Source: JACPYG01 sp038063015 (GTDB taxonomy: Bacteria; Patescibacteriota; Minisyncoccia; Minisyncoccales; Staskawiczbacteraceae). From it: a stretch of DNA of 55,646 nt. Both the position numbers and the translations under genes were made by a program. Shown in pieces: positions 41,198 to 48,594 of this stretch. A model generated the notes under the pieces. The model saw only the letters and a list, made by a program, of their open reading frames with translations, was not told where the DNA came from and made no database searches. Position 1 is the first letter of the stretch; each line of letters opens with the position of its first letter. The stretch is from the NCBI GenBank assembly GCA_038063015.1, contig JBBTVX010000002.1, positions 1-55,646 of the forward strand, given 5' to 3'.

Positions 41198-42823
41198 ATG
41201 GCAAAACAAATTAAATATAGCGAGGATGCTCGCAAAATGTTAAAAAAAGGATTAGACAAGGTGGCTGATGCTGTAAAAACAACATTGGGCCCGAAGGGCA
41301 GAAATGTTGTTTTGGGCTCTGGTTTCGGCAGCCCCACTATTACAAATGACGGGGTTACCATTGCCAAAGAAATTGAGTTGGAAGACAATATTGAAAATAT
41401 AGGAGCCGAAATTATAAAAGAAGTGGCATCTAAAACAAACGACGTTGCCGGCGACGGAACAACAACTGCGGTTTTGTTAACCCAGGCAATTGCCACAGAA
41501 GGCTTAAAAAATGTTGCAGCCGGAGCCAATCCTTTGGCCTTAAGAAAAGGAATAGTGAAAGCCAAAGACGCAATAGTGGAGGCGCTAAAATTAATGTCAA
41601 AAACAATTACCACCAGAGAAGAAATATCCCAGGTGGCCACCATTTCAGCGCAGGACAAGGAAGTTGGGGATATGATTGCTCAAATTATGGAAGAAGTGGG
41701 CAAAGACGGAGTAATAACAGTTGAAGAATCAAAAACTTTTGGCTTGTCAAAAGAGATTGTAAAAGGTTTGCAGTTTGACAGGGGATATATTTCCCATTAC
41801 ATGGTTTCTAATACAGAAAAGATGGAGGCAGTTCTGGAAGACCCCTATATTTTAATTACAGACAGAAAAATCGGATCGTTGCCTGAAATTTTGCCTATTC
41901 TAGAAAAAATAGTAAAAACAGGAAAAAAAGAATTGGTTATTATTGCTGACGAAGTGGAGGGCGACGCTTTGGCAACTTTGGTGGTGAACAAGCTTCGCGG
42001 AATTTTTAACGCGTTGGCTATAAAATCGCCCGGCTTTGGCGACAGAAAAAAAGAGATGTTAGAAGACATTGCCATAGTTACCGGAGCAGAAATTATTTCA
42101 GAGGAAAAAGGAATGAAGTTAGAAAATGTTGAATTGGAAATGCTCGGCCAGGCAAGAAAAATAATATCAACAAAAGAAAACACAACCATTGTTGAAGGCA
42201 AGGGAGAAAAATCAAAAATTGATGCAAGGATCAATCAGCTAAAAAAAGAAGTAAAAGATTCAACTTCTGATTTTGACAAAGAAAAACTCCAAGAAAGATT
42301 AGCCAAACTTTCAGGCGGAGTGGGAGTGGTAAAAGTGGGAGCAGCAACAGAGGTGGAACAAAAAGCAAAACAGCATAAATTAGAAGACGCCTTGCATGCA
42401 ACCAGGGCGGCTGTGGAAGAGGGAATTGTTCCCGGCGGCGGAGTTGCCTTGTTAAGAACTTCTGCTGTTTTGGAAAAAGTGGAAGCAGAAAATGACGAAA
42501 AAACCGGAGTTAATATTTTAAAGAGAGCAATTGAAGAGCCAATCAGGCAGATTGCCCAGAATGCCGGTTTAGACGGCGCGGTAATTGCTCAAAAAGTAAA
42601 AGAGGAAACAGGAGATATTGGCTTTAACGCGGCCACCATGGTTTATGAAGATTTAATAAAAGCAGGCGTTGTTGACCCAACGAAAGTTGTCAGAACTGCT
42701 TTAGAAAACGCCGTATCAGCGGCCTCAATGCTGTTAACAACAGAAGTTGTTGTTGCAGATATTCCGAAAAAAGAAGATAAATCAGGGCACATGCACAACC
42801 CCATGATGCCAGAGGATTACTAA
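41198..42823 (+). CDS. groEL: Chaperonin GroEL
   Basis: 541 aa. The ATP site (TTLGPKGRNVVL and VAGDGTTTAVLL), the apical domain and the hinge (GGVGVVKVGAATEVE) are intact. The C-terminus ends in HMHNPMMPEDY without the usual GGM repeat tail. It folds client proteins with GroES. A terminator at 42838-42874 ends the operon. Confidence 0.98.
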   Translation: MAKQIKYSEDARKMLKKGLDKVADAVKTTLGPKGRNVVLGSGFGSPTITNDGVTIAKEIELEDNIENIGAEIIKEVASKTNDVAGDGTTTAVLLTQAIATEGLKNVAAGANPLALRKGIVKAKDAIVEALKLMSKTITTREEISQVATISAQDKEVGDMIAQIMEEVGKDGVITVEESKTFGLSKEIVKGLQFDRGYISHYMVSNTEKMEAVLEDPYILITDRKIGSLPEILPILEKIVKTGKKELVIIADEVEGDALATLVVNKLRGIFNALAIKSPGFGDRKKEMLEDIAIVTGAEIISEEKGMKLENVELEMLGQARKIISTKENTTIVEGKGEKSKIDARINQLKKEVKDSTSDFDKEKLQERLAKLSGGVGVVKVGAATEVEQKAKQHKLEDALHATRAAVEEGIVPGGGVALLRTSAVLEKVEAENDEKTGVNILKRAIEEPIRQIAQNAGLDGAVIAQKVKEETGDIGFNAATMVYEDLIKAGVVDPTKVVRTALENAVSAASMLLTTEVVVADIPKKEDKSGHMHNPMMPEDY

Positions 42824-42837
42824 TAAATAAAAGATTA

Positions 42838-42874
42838 AAAAAATTACAGATCTCCGAGGTCTGTAATTTTTTTT
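42838..42874 (+). terminator. Terminator of groESL
   Basis: AAATTACAGA pairs with TCTGTAATTT around a short loop and is followed by T residues. Confidence 0.85.
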
Positions 42875-42929
42875 GCGATATGAATTTACTTTATTTATAT
42901 TTTGCTGTTTTGCATTCACTATTATTTTA

Positions 42930-42951
42930 CACGATCGTACACATTAGTATA
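42930..42951. repeat. Direct repeat B, left copy
   Basis: The core ACGATCGT (42931-42938) followed by ACACATTAGTA. It is similar, about 18 of 21 bases, to 43562-43582 on the other side of the PaaX-like gene. Confidence 0.65.
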
Positions 42952-42964
42952 AATTAGAATTTAA

Positions 42965-43531
42965 TTAGAGCTCGAAAAGTTTCTTGATGTTTTTGTCGTC
43001 TTCAATTCTGTTTATTTCCAAAAATTTTATATCTCCGCCAAAATCCATTTTCCAGAGTTTCAACAAGATAAATAGCTCCTTTTTTATGTTAAGAGGGGTG
43101 ATCCAAATACTTTTTTGGAGCTCCTTAAAACCCATCCACTTAAGCTCTTTCCTTAAGAAATCCCTGCTTCTTCTGTTTATCTCCGGAATGTCAAAGATAA
43201 TTGCTCGCCATTTTTTGTCCCACTTTTCATCAGCAAATTTTTCTTTTATTATATTTTTTATAATTTTTATTCTACCTTTTTCAGTCAAATAAATTTTGCC
43301 GTTTTTTCGCTCAAAGGATGAAACTTTATCCAAATTATCGGACCATCTTGTGATTAAAGAGGTGATAAAAGGATATCTCACATAAAAGCCAGCGTTTTTT
43401 ATCATTTTGTCTGGATCTATTATTAAATCTATACCTCCCAAAATTAGGTTTTTGGAAGTTTCTTTTAAATAGTCCAAAATGATTTTTGTGGGGAAATTTA
43501 ATTTTTTTGATTTATTGTTTTTTTCTTTCAT
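42965..43531 (-). CDS. PaaX-like / Cas2-fold domain protein, module B
   Basis: 188 aa. A basic N-terminus (KEKNNKSKKLNF) and a wing-like part (FERKNGKIYLTEKGRIKI) are followed by a C-terminal domain with KWRAIIFDIPEINRRSRDFLRKELKWMGF and QKSIWITPL. This shares the FDIPE...R...R..LK..GF...QKS.W pattern with the 17636-18196 protein, so the two are paralogues. It lacks the strong hydrophobic N-terminal segment of module A. TATAAT (43559-43554 on the minus strand) lies 23 bases upstream, with the palindromic repeat next to it. No cas genes or array exist here, so the Cas2 name would be misleading. Confidence 0.75.
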   Translation of the reverse strand: MKEKNNKSKKLNFPTKIILDYLKETSKNLILGGIDLIIDPDKMIKNAGFYVRYPFITSLITRWSDNLDKVSSFERKNGKIYLTEKGRIKIIKNIIKEKFADEKWDKKWRAIIFDIPEINRRSRDFLRKELKWMGFKELQKSIWITPLNIKKELFILLKLWKMDFGGDIKFLEINRIEDDKNIKKLFEL

Positions 43532-43561
43532 ATTTTTCTTTTAGTCTATTACTATTATATC

Positions 43562-43582
43562 ACACGATCGTGCATATTGGTA
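43562..43582. repeat. Direct repeat B, right copy / operator-like palindrome
   Basis: A perfect CACGATCGTG dyad at 43563-43572 followed by CATATTGGTA. It lies in the spacer upstream of the module B -10 box, so it could bind the gene's own product. It is a near copy of 42930-42951. Confidence 0.65.
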
Positions 43583-43719
43583 GATTAAATTTGTATTTTT
43601 TGGAAAGTCTTGTATTTATAACACAAGGCTTGCAGATTTTTTTATTGCATGGTAATCTTTGAATATTGCGGTATTCCACATTGTTTCTTTGACAATTTTT
43701 AAAGAAAGGGATGATTGCA

Positions 43720-43968
43720 ATGGCAAAAGAAATGGGAGATTTGTTGCAGCGCGCCTTAAGGCACCGATATCACGCCGATTATACAACCTTTGTCTTTGAG
43801 CCATCGTTTGTTCGATTTGGAAGAATGAGAATTAGAAGTGTCGAACAGGGCTTAAAAGAAATTTATGAAAGCCTTCTGCGAATAAGGAGGCTTGCCGAAG
43901 AAACAAATAACCAAGAGTTGCTTTCAATTTTAAACGAGCAAGAAGAAATACTTCTAGTACACGACTGA
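43720..43968 (+). CDS. Unknown small helical protein
   Basis: 82 aa from the ATG at 43720, which has a GAAAGGG ribosome-binding sequence nine bases upstream (an ATG at 43711 is too close to it). Not recognised. The second half is predicted helical and charged (EQGLKEIYESLLRIRRLAEETNNQELLSILNEQ). Paired with the next gene, 14 bases downstream. The Shine-Dalgarno and codon use look unlike the neighbours. Confidence 0.65.
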   Translation: MAKEMGDLLQRALRHRYHADYTTFVFEPSFVRFGRMRIRSVEQGLKEIYESLLRIRRLAEETNNQELLSILNEQEEILLVHD

Positions 43969-43982
43969 AAGGAGAACAATCG

Positions 43983-44390
43983 ATGACTACCCTCGAAGAA
44001 ATCAGAAAAGTTGCGCGGACAGTTTATCCGAGCTTCTTGCATAAAGGATGCTTCGACCTTACGCCGCCTGTAAGGCTTATTTCTGGCGATATAGTGGTTG
44101 GCTGCTATATGATAAACCCGATCGGACAAACAGTACGCGTTGTAGGAAAATCCGGATTCGGTTACTGGGTTGATCCAACACATTTTGAAATTTCTGATGA
44201 CCAAAAAAAATTGGCAGAGATTCCAGAGGAAACCTGGATTGAATTGGAAGAGCTTTTGAACCAGGTTGCCAACGAGCGCGAAGAGGATTCTGATGGTCCG
44301 GGTTCTATGCCAACTAACAATGCAAGAAAAGCCAGATTTATGTTGGACAAGCTTTGGATGGAGCGGCGCAAGCCAGGCAATATTCTTTAA
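43983..44390 (+). CDS. Unknown protein with strong Shine-Dalgarno
   Basis: 135 aa, not recognised. AAGGAG lies eight bases before the ATG. The centre is strand-rich (PVRLISGDIVVGCYMINPIGQTVRVVGKSGFGYWVDPTHF) and could form a small beta-barrel; the C-terminal half is helical and charged. It is more GC-rich than its neighbours and forms a two-gene unit with 43720-43968. Recent transfer is possible. Confidence 0.7.
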   Translation: MTTLEEIRKVARTVYPSFLHKGCFDLTPPVRLISGDIVVGCYMINPIGQTVRVVGKSGFGYWVDPTHFEISDDQKKLAEIPEETWIELEELLNQVANEREEDSDGPGSMPTNNARKARFMLDKLWMERRKPGNIL

Positions 44391-44412
44391 ACGTTTAACG
44401 TTGGAATTTAAA

Positions 44413-44433
44413 GCCCGTGATAACCTCGCGGGC
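44413..44433 (+). terminator. Weak hairpin after the unknown gene pair
   Basis: GCCCG pairs with CGGGC around an 11-base loop and is followed by ATTTGTTT. Confidence 0.45.
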
Positions 44434-44459
44434 ATTTGTTTAGATTTTACGGAGCCAGC

Positions 44460-44488
44460 TTGCGTAAAAACAAACTTTTAGGTAAAAT
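44460..44488 (+). promoter_or_regulatory. Promoter of the zinc-ribbon gene
   Basis: TTGCGT at 44460-44465, 17-nt spacer, TAAAAT at 44483-44488, the same form as the pilin promoters. Confidence 0.55.
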
Positions 44489-44521
44489 AAAAATGAAATA
44501 ATAAAATTAATTTTTAAGTTT

Positions 44522-45052
44522 ATGGATTGCCCAAATAATCACGGAAAATTAGAAAAGGTTTTATTCCACAATGTTGAAGTTGATTACTGCACCGAGTGCC
44601 TTGGTATTTGGTTTGATAATGATGAATTGCGCCTTGCAAAAGACGAAAAAGACAAGCAGTTAAACTGGATGGATGTTGATTTGTGGAGAGACAAGGCAAA
44701 GTTTAAAATTTCAGAGAGCTTTAGGCGATGTCCGAGTTGCAGGGTTGCTCTTTGCGAAGTTGGGTATGACGAAGCAAAAACAAAAATTGATTTTTGCAAA
44801 ATGTGCCAGGGAATTTGGCTGGACCGCGGAGAGTTTAAGCAGATAATCATTTACTTGAAAAGAAAGGCCGATTATGAAATTTTAAACCACTATACAAAAA
44901 ATATTAGCAAGGAGCTTTGGGAGGTTTTTTCAGGGCCGGAAAAATTTAGGGAAGAGCTTTCGGATTTTTTTATGCTTTTAAAGCTTTTTAATTATAAATT
45001 TGTTGTCCAGCATCCGTTTTTAACTTCTCTAATTGAGAATATGCAAAAATAA
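44522..45052 (+). CDS. Protein with two TFIIB-type zinc ribbons
   Basis: 176 aa. Two similar Cys4 ribbons are present: CPNN...YCTECLGIWFDNDEL (1-38) and CPSC...FCKMCQGIWLDRGEF (about 68-103), the zf-TFIIB (DUF4178-like) pattern with the GIW(F/L)D motif after the second Cys pair. The remaining 70 residues are helical. These small proteins are widespread and probably bind nucleic acid or protein; the role is unknown. It is followed by a palindrome cluster and lemA. Confidence 0.82.
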   Translation: MDCPNNHGKLEKVLFHNVEVDYCTECLGIWFDNDELRLAKDEKDKQLNWMDVDLWRDKAKFKISESFRRCPSCRVALCEVGYDEAKTKIDFCKMCQGIWLDRGEFKQIIIYLKRKADYEILNHYTKNISKELWEVFSGPEKFREELSDFFMLLKLFNYKFVVQHPFLTSLIENMQK

Positions 45053-45061
45053 TTAAACCTA

Positions 45062-45118
45062 CTAATCAATCGCGAATTAAATTCGCGAATATTCGCGAAT
45101 AAATTAGAGATTGATTGG
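45062..45118. other. Nested palindromes between zinc-ribbon gene and lemA
   Basis: An outer pair AATCAATC/GATTGATT (45064-45071 and 45109-45116) surrounds a 20-nt perfect dyad ATTCGCGAATATTCGCGAAT (45081-45100) and another CGCGAAT copy at 45071-45077. The whole can form a cruciform, act as a terminator or bind a dimeric repressor. Confidence 0.6.
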
Positions 45119-45130
45119 AGAAAAAAAACA

Positions 45131-45685
45131 ATGGAAATATTAACAATTATTGTTTTAGCTGTTATAGCCGCGGTTGTTTTGTGGTTAATCGCAACCTATA
45201 ACAGTTTAGTTAAGTTTCGTCTTAGGACAAAAGAAGCCTGGGCGGACATTGATGTTCAATTAAAAAGAAGGTATGATTTAATTCCCAATTTAGTTGAAAC
45301 AGTTAAGGGGTACGCAACTCACGAAAGAGAATTATTTGAAAAAGTCACAAAGGCAAGGGCAAGCGCAATGTCAGCTCAAGGAATAAAAGAAAAAGCCGGA
45401 GCGGAAAATATGCTTTCAGACACTTTGAAAAGTTTGTTTGCCGTTGCGGAAAATTATCCGGATTTAAAAGCATCGGTAAATTTTTTAGAACTTCAAAGAG
45501 AGCTTTCCGATACCGAAAACAAAATTCAGGCGGCTCGCAGGTTTTATAATACCAATGTCAGAGACCTTAATATTAAAATTGAAAGTTTCCCGACAAATAC
45601 AATAGCTGGAATGTTCGGTTTTAAACAAATGGAAATGTTTGAGGCAGTAGGCGCCGAAAAAGAAGCGGTGTCCGTAAAGTTTTAA
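45131..45685 (+). CDS. lemA: LemA family protein
   Basis: 184 aa. One N-terminal transmembrane helix (ILTIIVLAVIAAVVLWLIATYN) is followed by the LemA helical domain: AWADIDVQLKRRYDLIPNLVETVKGYATHE and the C-terminal ARRFYNTNVRDLNIKIESFPTNTIAGMFGF. Its function is unclear; it often accompanies HtpX, as here. It ends 43 bases before htpX. Confidence 0.93.
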   Translation: MEILTIIVLAVIAAVVLWLIATYNSLVKFRLRTKEAWADIDVQLKRRYDLIPNLVETVKGYATHERELFEKVTKARASAMSAQGIKEKAGAENMLSDTLKSLFAVAENYPDLKASVNFLELQRELSDTENKIQAARRFYNTNVRDLNIKIESFPTNTIAGMFGFKQMEMFEAVGAEKEAVSVKF

Positions 45686-45728
45686 ATTGGCCAGCCCGAA
45701 CAAAAAAATATTTCATTTTCGCCCAATT

Positions 45729-46634
45729 ATGGCATCAATTTATACTCACGCCGATTCAAATATGCGTAAGACATGGATTTTAATGTCCGGGTTTTTTGTG
45801 TTTATAATTTTAATCGGCTGGCTTTTCAGCTATATTTTGGAAGACCAGGTAATTTTGTTTATAGCCGCAATTTTCAGCATTTTAACGAGCTTTGGCAGTT
45901 ATTGGTATTCAGATAAAATTGTTTTGGCGATGACAAGAGCCGTTCCCTTAGAGCACAATAAAAATCCGGAAATTTATCATATAATAGAGAATTTGTGCAT
46001 TACAGCCGGTTTGCCTTTGCCCAAAATTTATATTATTCCGGAAAATCAGCCCAATGCTTTTGCAACCGGCCGCGACGCCAAACACGCGGTTGTTGCCATC
46101 ACCGAAGGGCTTGTAAAAAAATTGGATAAAACAGAATTGGAAGGAGTTATTGCCCACGAACTTTCGCACATAGGAAACAAAGATATGCTATTGGCAACAG
46201 TAGTTGCGATTTTAGCCGGAGTTATAGTAATTATTTCTGATATGTTTTTAAGAGTCAGCTTCTGGGGCGGAGGAAGGGGAAGAAGAGATTCAGACAACAA
46301 AGCAGGGGCATTATTAGCTATTTTGGGAATTGTTGCCGCAATTTTAGCTCCGATTGCCGCTACTTTAATTCAGTTGGCGATTTCCAGAAAAAGAGAATTT
46401 TTAGCTGATGCCGACGGCGCTCTTTTGACCAGGTATCCTGAAGGCCTGGCATCGGCTTTGGAAAAAATTTCAGCTGATTCAACGCCAATGAGAATAACAA
46501 ACAATGCTACAAGTTCTCTTTATATTACTTCGCCATTTAAAGGGAAACAAACAACGAATTGGTTTGTGAAATTATTTATGACGCATCCGCCGGTGGAAGA
46601 CCGAATCCGCGCCTTGCGCGGCATGGACGTTTAG
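45729..46634 (+). CDS. htpX: Protease HtpX homologue (M48)
   Basis: 301 aa from the ATG at 45729 (a TTG at 45687 is also open but adds no conserved sequence). Two N-terminal and two central transmembrane helices; the zinc site VIAHELSHIGNKD (HELSH) and the third ligand Glu in SRKREFLADADGA. It degrades misfolded membrane proteins. The lemA-htpX pairing is common in bacteria. Confidence 0.93.
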   Translation: MASIYTHADSNMRKTWILMSGFFVFIILIGWLFSYILEDQVILFIAAIFSILTSFGSYWYSDKIVLAMTRAVPLEHNKNPEIYHIIENLCITAGLPLPKIYIIPENQPNAFATGRDAKHAVVAITEGLVKKLDKTELEGVIAHELSHIGNKDMLLATVVAILAGVIVIISDMFLRVSFWGGGRGRRDSDNKAGALLAILGIVAAILAPIAATLIQLAISRKREFLADADGALLTRYPEGLASALEKISADSTPMRITNNATSSLYITSPFKGKQTTNWFVKLFMTHPPVEDRIRALRGMDV

Positions 46635-46642
46635 TTTATATC

Positions 46643-46695
46643 TTGACACAAATTTATAGAGTGATAAGATTAAGCTGTAATACAATGTAATACAA
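46643..46695 (+). promoter_or_regulatory. Promoter and tandem operator of the RHH/RelE module
   Basis: TTGACA at 46643-46648, 16-nt spacer, TAAGAT at 46665-46670. Two tandem 10-bp repeats TGTAATACAA at 46676-46685 and 46686-46695 lie between the start site and the ATG, the one-turn spacing expected for a ribbon-helix-helix repressor. Confidence 0.6.
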
Positions 46696-46699
46696 AAAT

Positions 46700-46918
46700 A
46701 TGAGAAAAGTTATAAATATATCATTATCTGAAAAATTGGCTGTTGAACTGGAGAAAACAGTTAAAAAGGGCAAGTATTCCAGCAAGAGCGAATTTTTGCG
46801 CGAGCTTATTCGCGAAAGACTTGAAGAGAGCGATTTGCTTTCACAAATTAAAAAAAGCGAAGCTGAATTTAGAGCGGGAAAAGGCAAGTTATTAAGGTCG
46901 CTCGCAGATTTGGATTAG
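46700..46918 (+). CDS. Ribbon-helix-helix antitoxin
   Basis: 72 aa. RKVINISLSEKLAVELEKTVKKGKYSSKSEFLRELIRERLEE is a CopG/ParD-type RHH fold, and the C-terminal KKSEAEFRAGKGK would wrap the toxin. It probably autoregulates at the tandem operator. Nine bases separate it from the toxin gene. Confidence 0.88.
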   Translation: MRKVINISLSEKLAVELEKTVKKGKYSSKSEFLRELIRERLEESDLLSQIKKSEAEFRAGKGKLLRSLADLD

Positions 46919-46927
46919 ACTTTATTT

Positions 46928-47191
46928 ATGAAAATTTTTTATTCTTCTGAGTTTTCCCGCAGATACAAACGGCTCCCGGAAAGGATTAAAGATTTGGCGA
47001 AGGAGAAGGAGAAAATTTTTCGCGAAGACCCTTTTGACCAGAGGTTGAAAACTTATAAATTAAAAGGAAGATACAGTAATTTTTGGGCGTTTTCCGTTGA
47101 TTTTGGATATAGGATAATTTTTAAGTTTCATGGCGACAATGCAGTTAGATTTTATGCGGTTGGCGACCATTCAATTTACAAAAATTTTTAA
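46928..47191 (+). CDS. RelE/ParE-superfamily toxin
   Basis: 87 aa. FYSSEFSRRYKRLPERIKDLAKEKEKIFREDPFDQRLKTYKLKGRYSNFWAFSVDFGYRIIFKF carries the RelE/ParE fold pattern (early FYSSEF...R.YK, central L.G.......S....YRI). It is likely an mRNA interferase or gyrase toxin paired with the preceding antitoxin. The subtype is not settled. Confidence 0.87.
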   Translation: MKIFYSSEFSRRYKRLPERIKDLAKEKEKIFREDPFDQRLKTYKLKGRYSNFWAFSVDFGYRIIFKFHGDNAVRFYAVGDHSIYKNF

Positions 47192-47207
47192 AAATTATTG
47201 AATCAAA

Positions 47208-47552
47208 ATGAAAATTATTAAGGATAAAATTGAAATTGCAGAGTTAAAAGAAATGGCAAAAAGAATGTATGAGAACTTAGTCAAAGCGGTTGTAGATACA
47301 GAAAAAGAAATTTTGGCAGTTGATGCGGAATTTCATGTGGATTTAGAGCAGCTTTTAATTGAAAAAGAAAATTGTGAACCGAAAAACCTTTGGGGAATAA
47401 ATATATGGCCGGAGAAATTAGGGGATAATTTTGTTGAATTCGATTCTATGATAAATTTAAAGCCGGGATTAGGCAATAGAAGCAGGGGGGTTGAAAGGGA
47501 AGAAATAAGAAATAAAATAATTGCGGTTGTAAATAAATTCGTAAAAAAATGA
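47208..47552 (+). CDS. DUF5674 family protein
   Basis: 114 aa. MKIIKDKIEIAELKEMAKRMYENLVKAVVDTEKEILAVDAEFHVDLE then NLWGINIWPEKLGDNFVEFDSMINLKPGLGNRSRGVE match the DUF5674 pattern common in CPR genomes. Function unknown. The next gene overlaps its end by four bases. Confidence 0.75.
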   Translation: MKIIKDKIEIAELKEMAKRMYENLVKAVVDTEKEILAVDAEFHVDLEQLLIEKENCEPKNLWGINIWPEKLGDNFVEFDSMINLKPGLGNRSRGVEREEIRNKIIAVVNKFVKK

Positions 47553-47872
47553 TTTTAACTGAACAATTTAAAGAAAGGTGGCTTAAATTTTCGCTTGTCG
47601 AGCAAATGGCAAACATTGGCGCCGAAATTGGCAGGGCCATAAATTGGCGCGAAAAAGAGGAAAAGGAAAGCGGTGTATTTTTTGAAAGGGGTCTTGAGTT
47701 GCTTGACTTAACAATTGATGACCCTAAAAATAAAAAACGATTAAAGGAACTTTTAAGGCTGCGAGAAATGTTGGTTGATTATTTCTGTTTTGACAATATC
47801 TACAGTTCGTCAGACGAAAAATGGAATAATTATTTTTATGCATTTAACTACGCCGCCAGATTAGGAAAATGA
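47549..47872 (+). CDS. Unknown protein coupled to DUF5674
   Basis: 107 aa, all-helical in appearance. It opens LTEQFKERWLKFSLVEQMANIGAEIGRAINW and later has LLRLREMLVDYFCFDN. It is probably coupled to the DUF5674 gene (four-base overlap), a pairing that seems common in CPR genomes. No function known. It is followed by the tRNA-Ser gene. Confidence 0.7.
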   Translation: MILTEQFKERWLKFSLVEQMANIGAEIGRAINWREKEEKESGVFFERGLELLDLTIDDPKNKKRLKELLRLREMLVDYFCFDNIYSSSDEKWNNYFYAFNYAARLGK

Positions 47873-47877
47873 AATTT

Positions 47878-47961
47878 GGAGGAGTCGCATAGCGGCCATT
47901 GCAACGGCTTGGAAAGCCGTGACCCGCAAGGGTCTCGTGGGTTCGAGTCCCACCTCCTCCG
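47878..47961 (+). tRNA. tRNA-Ser (GGA)
   Basis: GGAGGAG pairs with CTCCTCC. The anticodon arm ACGGC-TTGGAAA-GCCGT gives anticodon GGA. A long variable arm (GACCCGCAAGGGTC) marks it as tRNA-Ser. The discriminator is G and CCA is not encoded. Confidence 0.93.
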
Positions 47962-48036
47962 CAGACATATTTTCTATCGAGGGAGCGACTCAGCTGAGGG
48001 GGCTGAGCGACCGAGTCAGCGACCGATTAACCTAAA

Positions 48037-48510
48037 ATGAAATATAAATTTCCATATCAAGAACAGTATAATCGTATATCTCGATTAAGGGACGAATTAA
48101 ATCTTTATACTGTTGCTACAGATAAAAATTTTGAAATTGCGTTAGACAAATTTACATCTTTTTTTATTCAGTGTTATCATTTACGAGATTGGATTATTAA
48201 CAGCGGATATCTTAAGTCTAAAGTTGATAAATTTGTTAGATCAAACACTTATTTATCTCTCTGCAGAGATTTAGCAAATAACCAAAAACACCAAAAAATA
48301 ACAAAGTATGTTCCAGCAAATTTTGTAGATTTTGGAATAGGTATTTCGACTCCGATAAGCAGATATTATGATTATATAAAAAAACAAGCGAGATTTGGTA
48401 TTGATGTGTGGGAATTCAAAGCACCCGTAGATGTTATAGAGGTTGCCGACAGGTGCCTTAAAAGCTGGCAAGATTTTTTATTGAGTTTACAGTTGAACGC
48501 GCCGAATTAA
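48037..48510 (+). CDS. HEPN-like helical protein, unknown
   Basis: 157 aa. QCYHLRDWIINS and LCRDLANNQKHQKI resemble a widespread helical family with the HLRDW...C.DLANN.KH pattern; it may be HEPN-related, but the R-to-H spacing is not clearly that of the RX4-6H motif. Adjacent to a DNA methyltransferase, in a stretch just after tRNA-Ser. No function assigned. Confidence 0.55.
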   Translation: MKYKFPYQEQYNRISRLRDELNLYTVATDKNFEIALDKFTSFFIQCYHLRDWIINSGYLKSKVDKFVRSNTYLSLCRDLANNQKHQKITKYVPANFVDFGIGISTPISRYYDYIKKQARFGIDVWEFKAPVDVIEVADRCLKSWQDFLLSLQLNAPN

Positions 48511-48594
48511 GCCAAGCAAAATGGCTTTTATTGTTTATTATGATAAAATTAAGAGCGGGTTAGTCATTGACGCGAGCGAATTATTAAAATAAAT

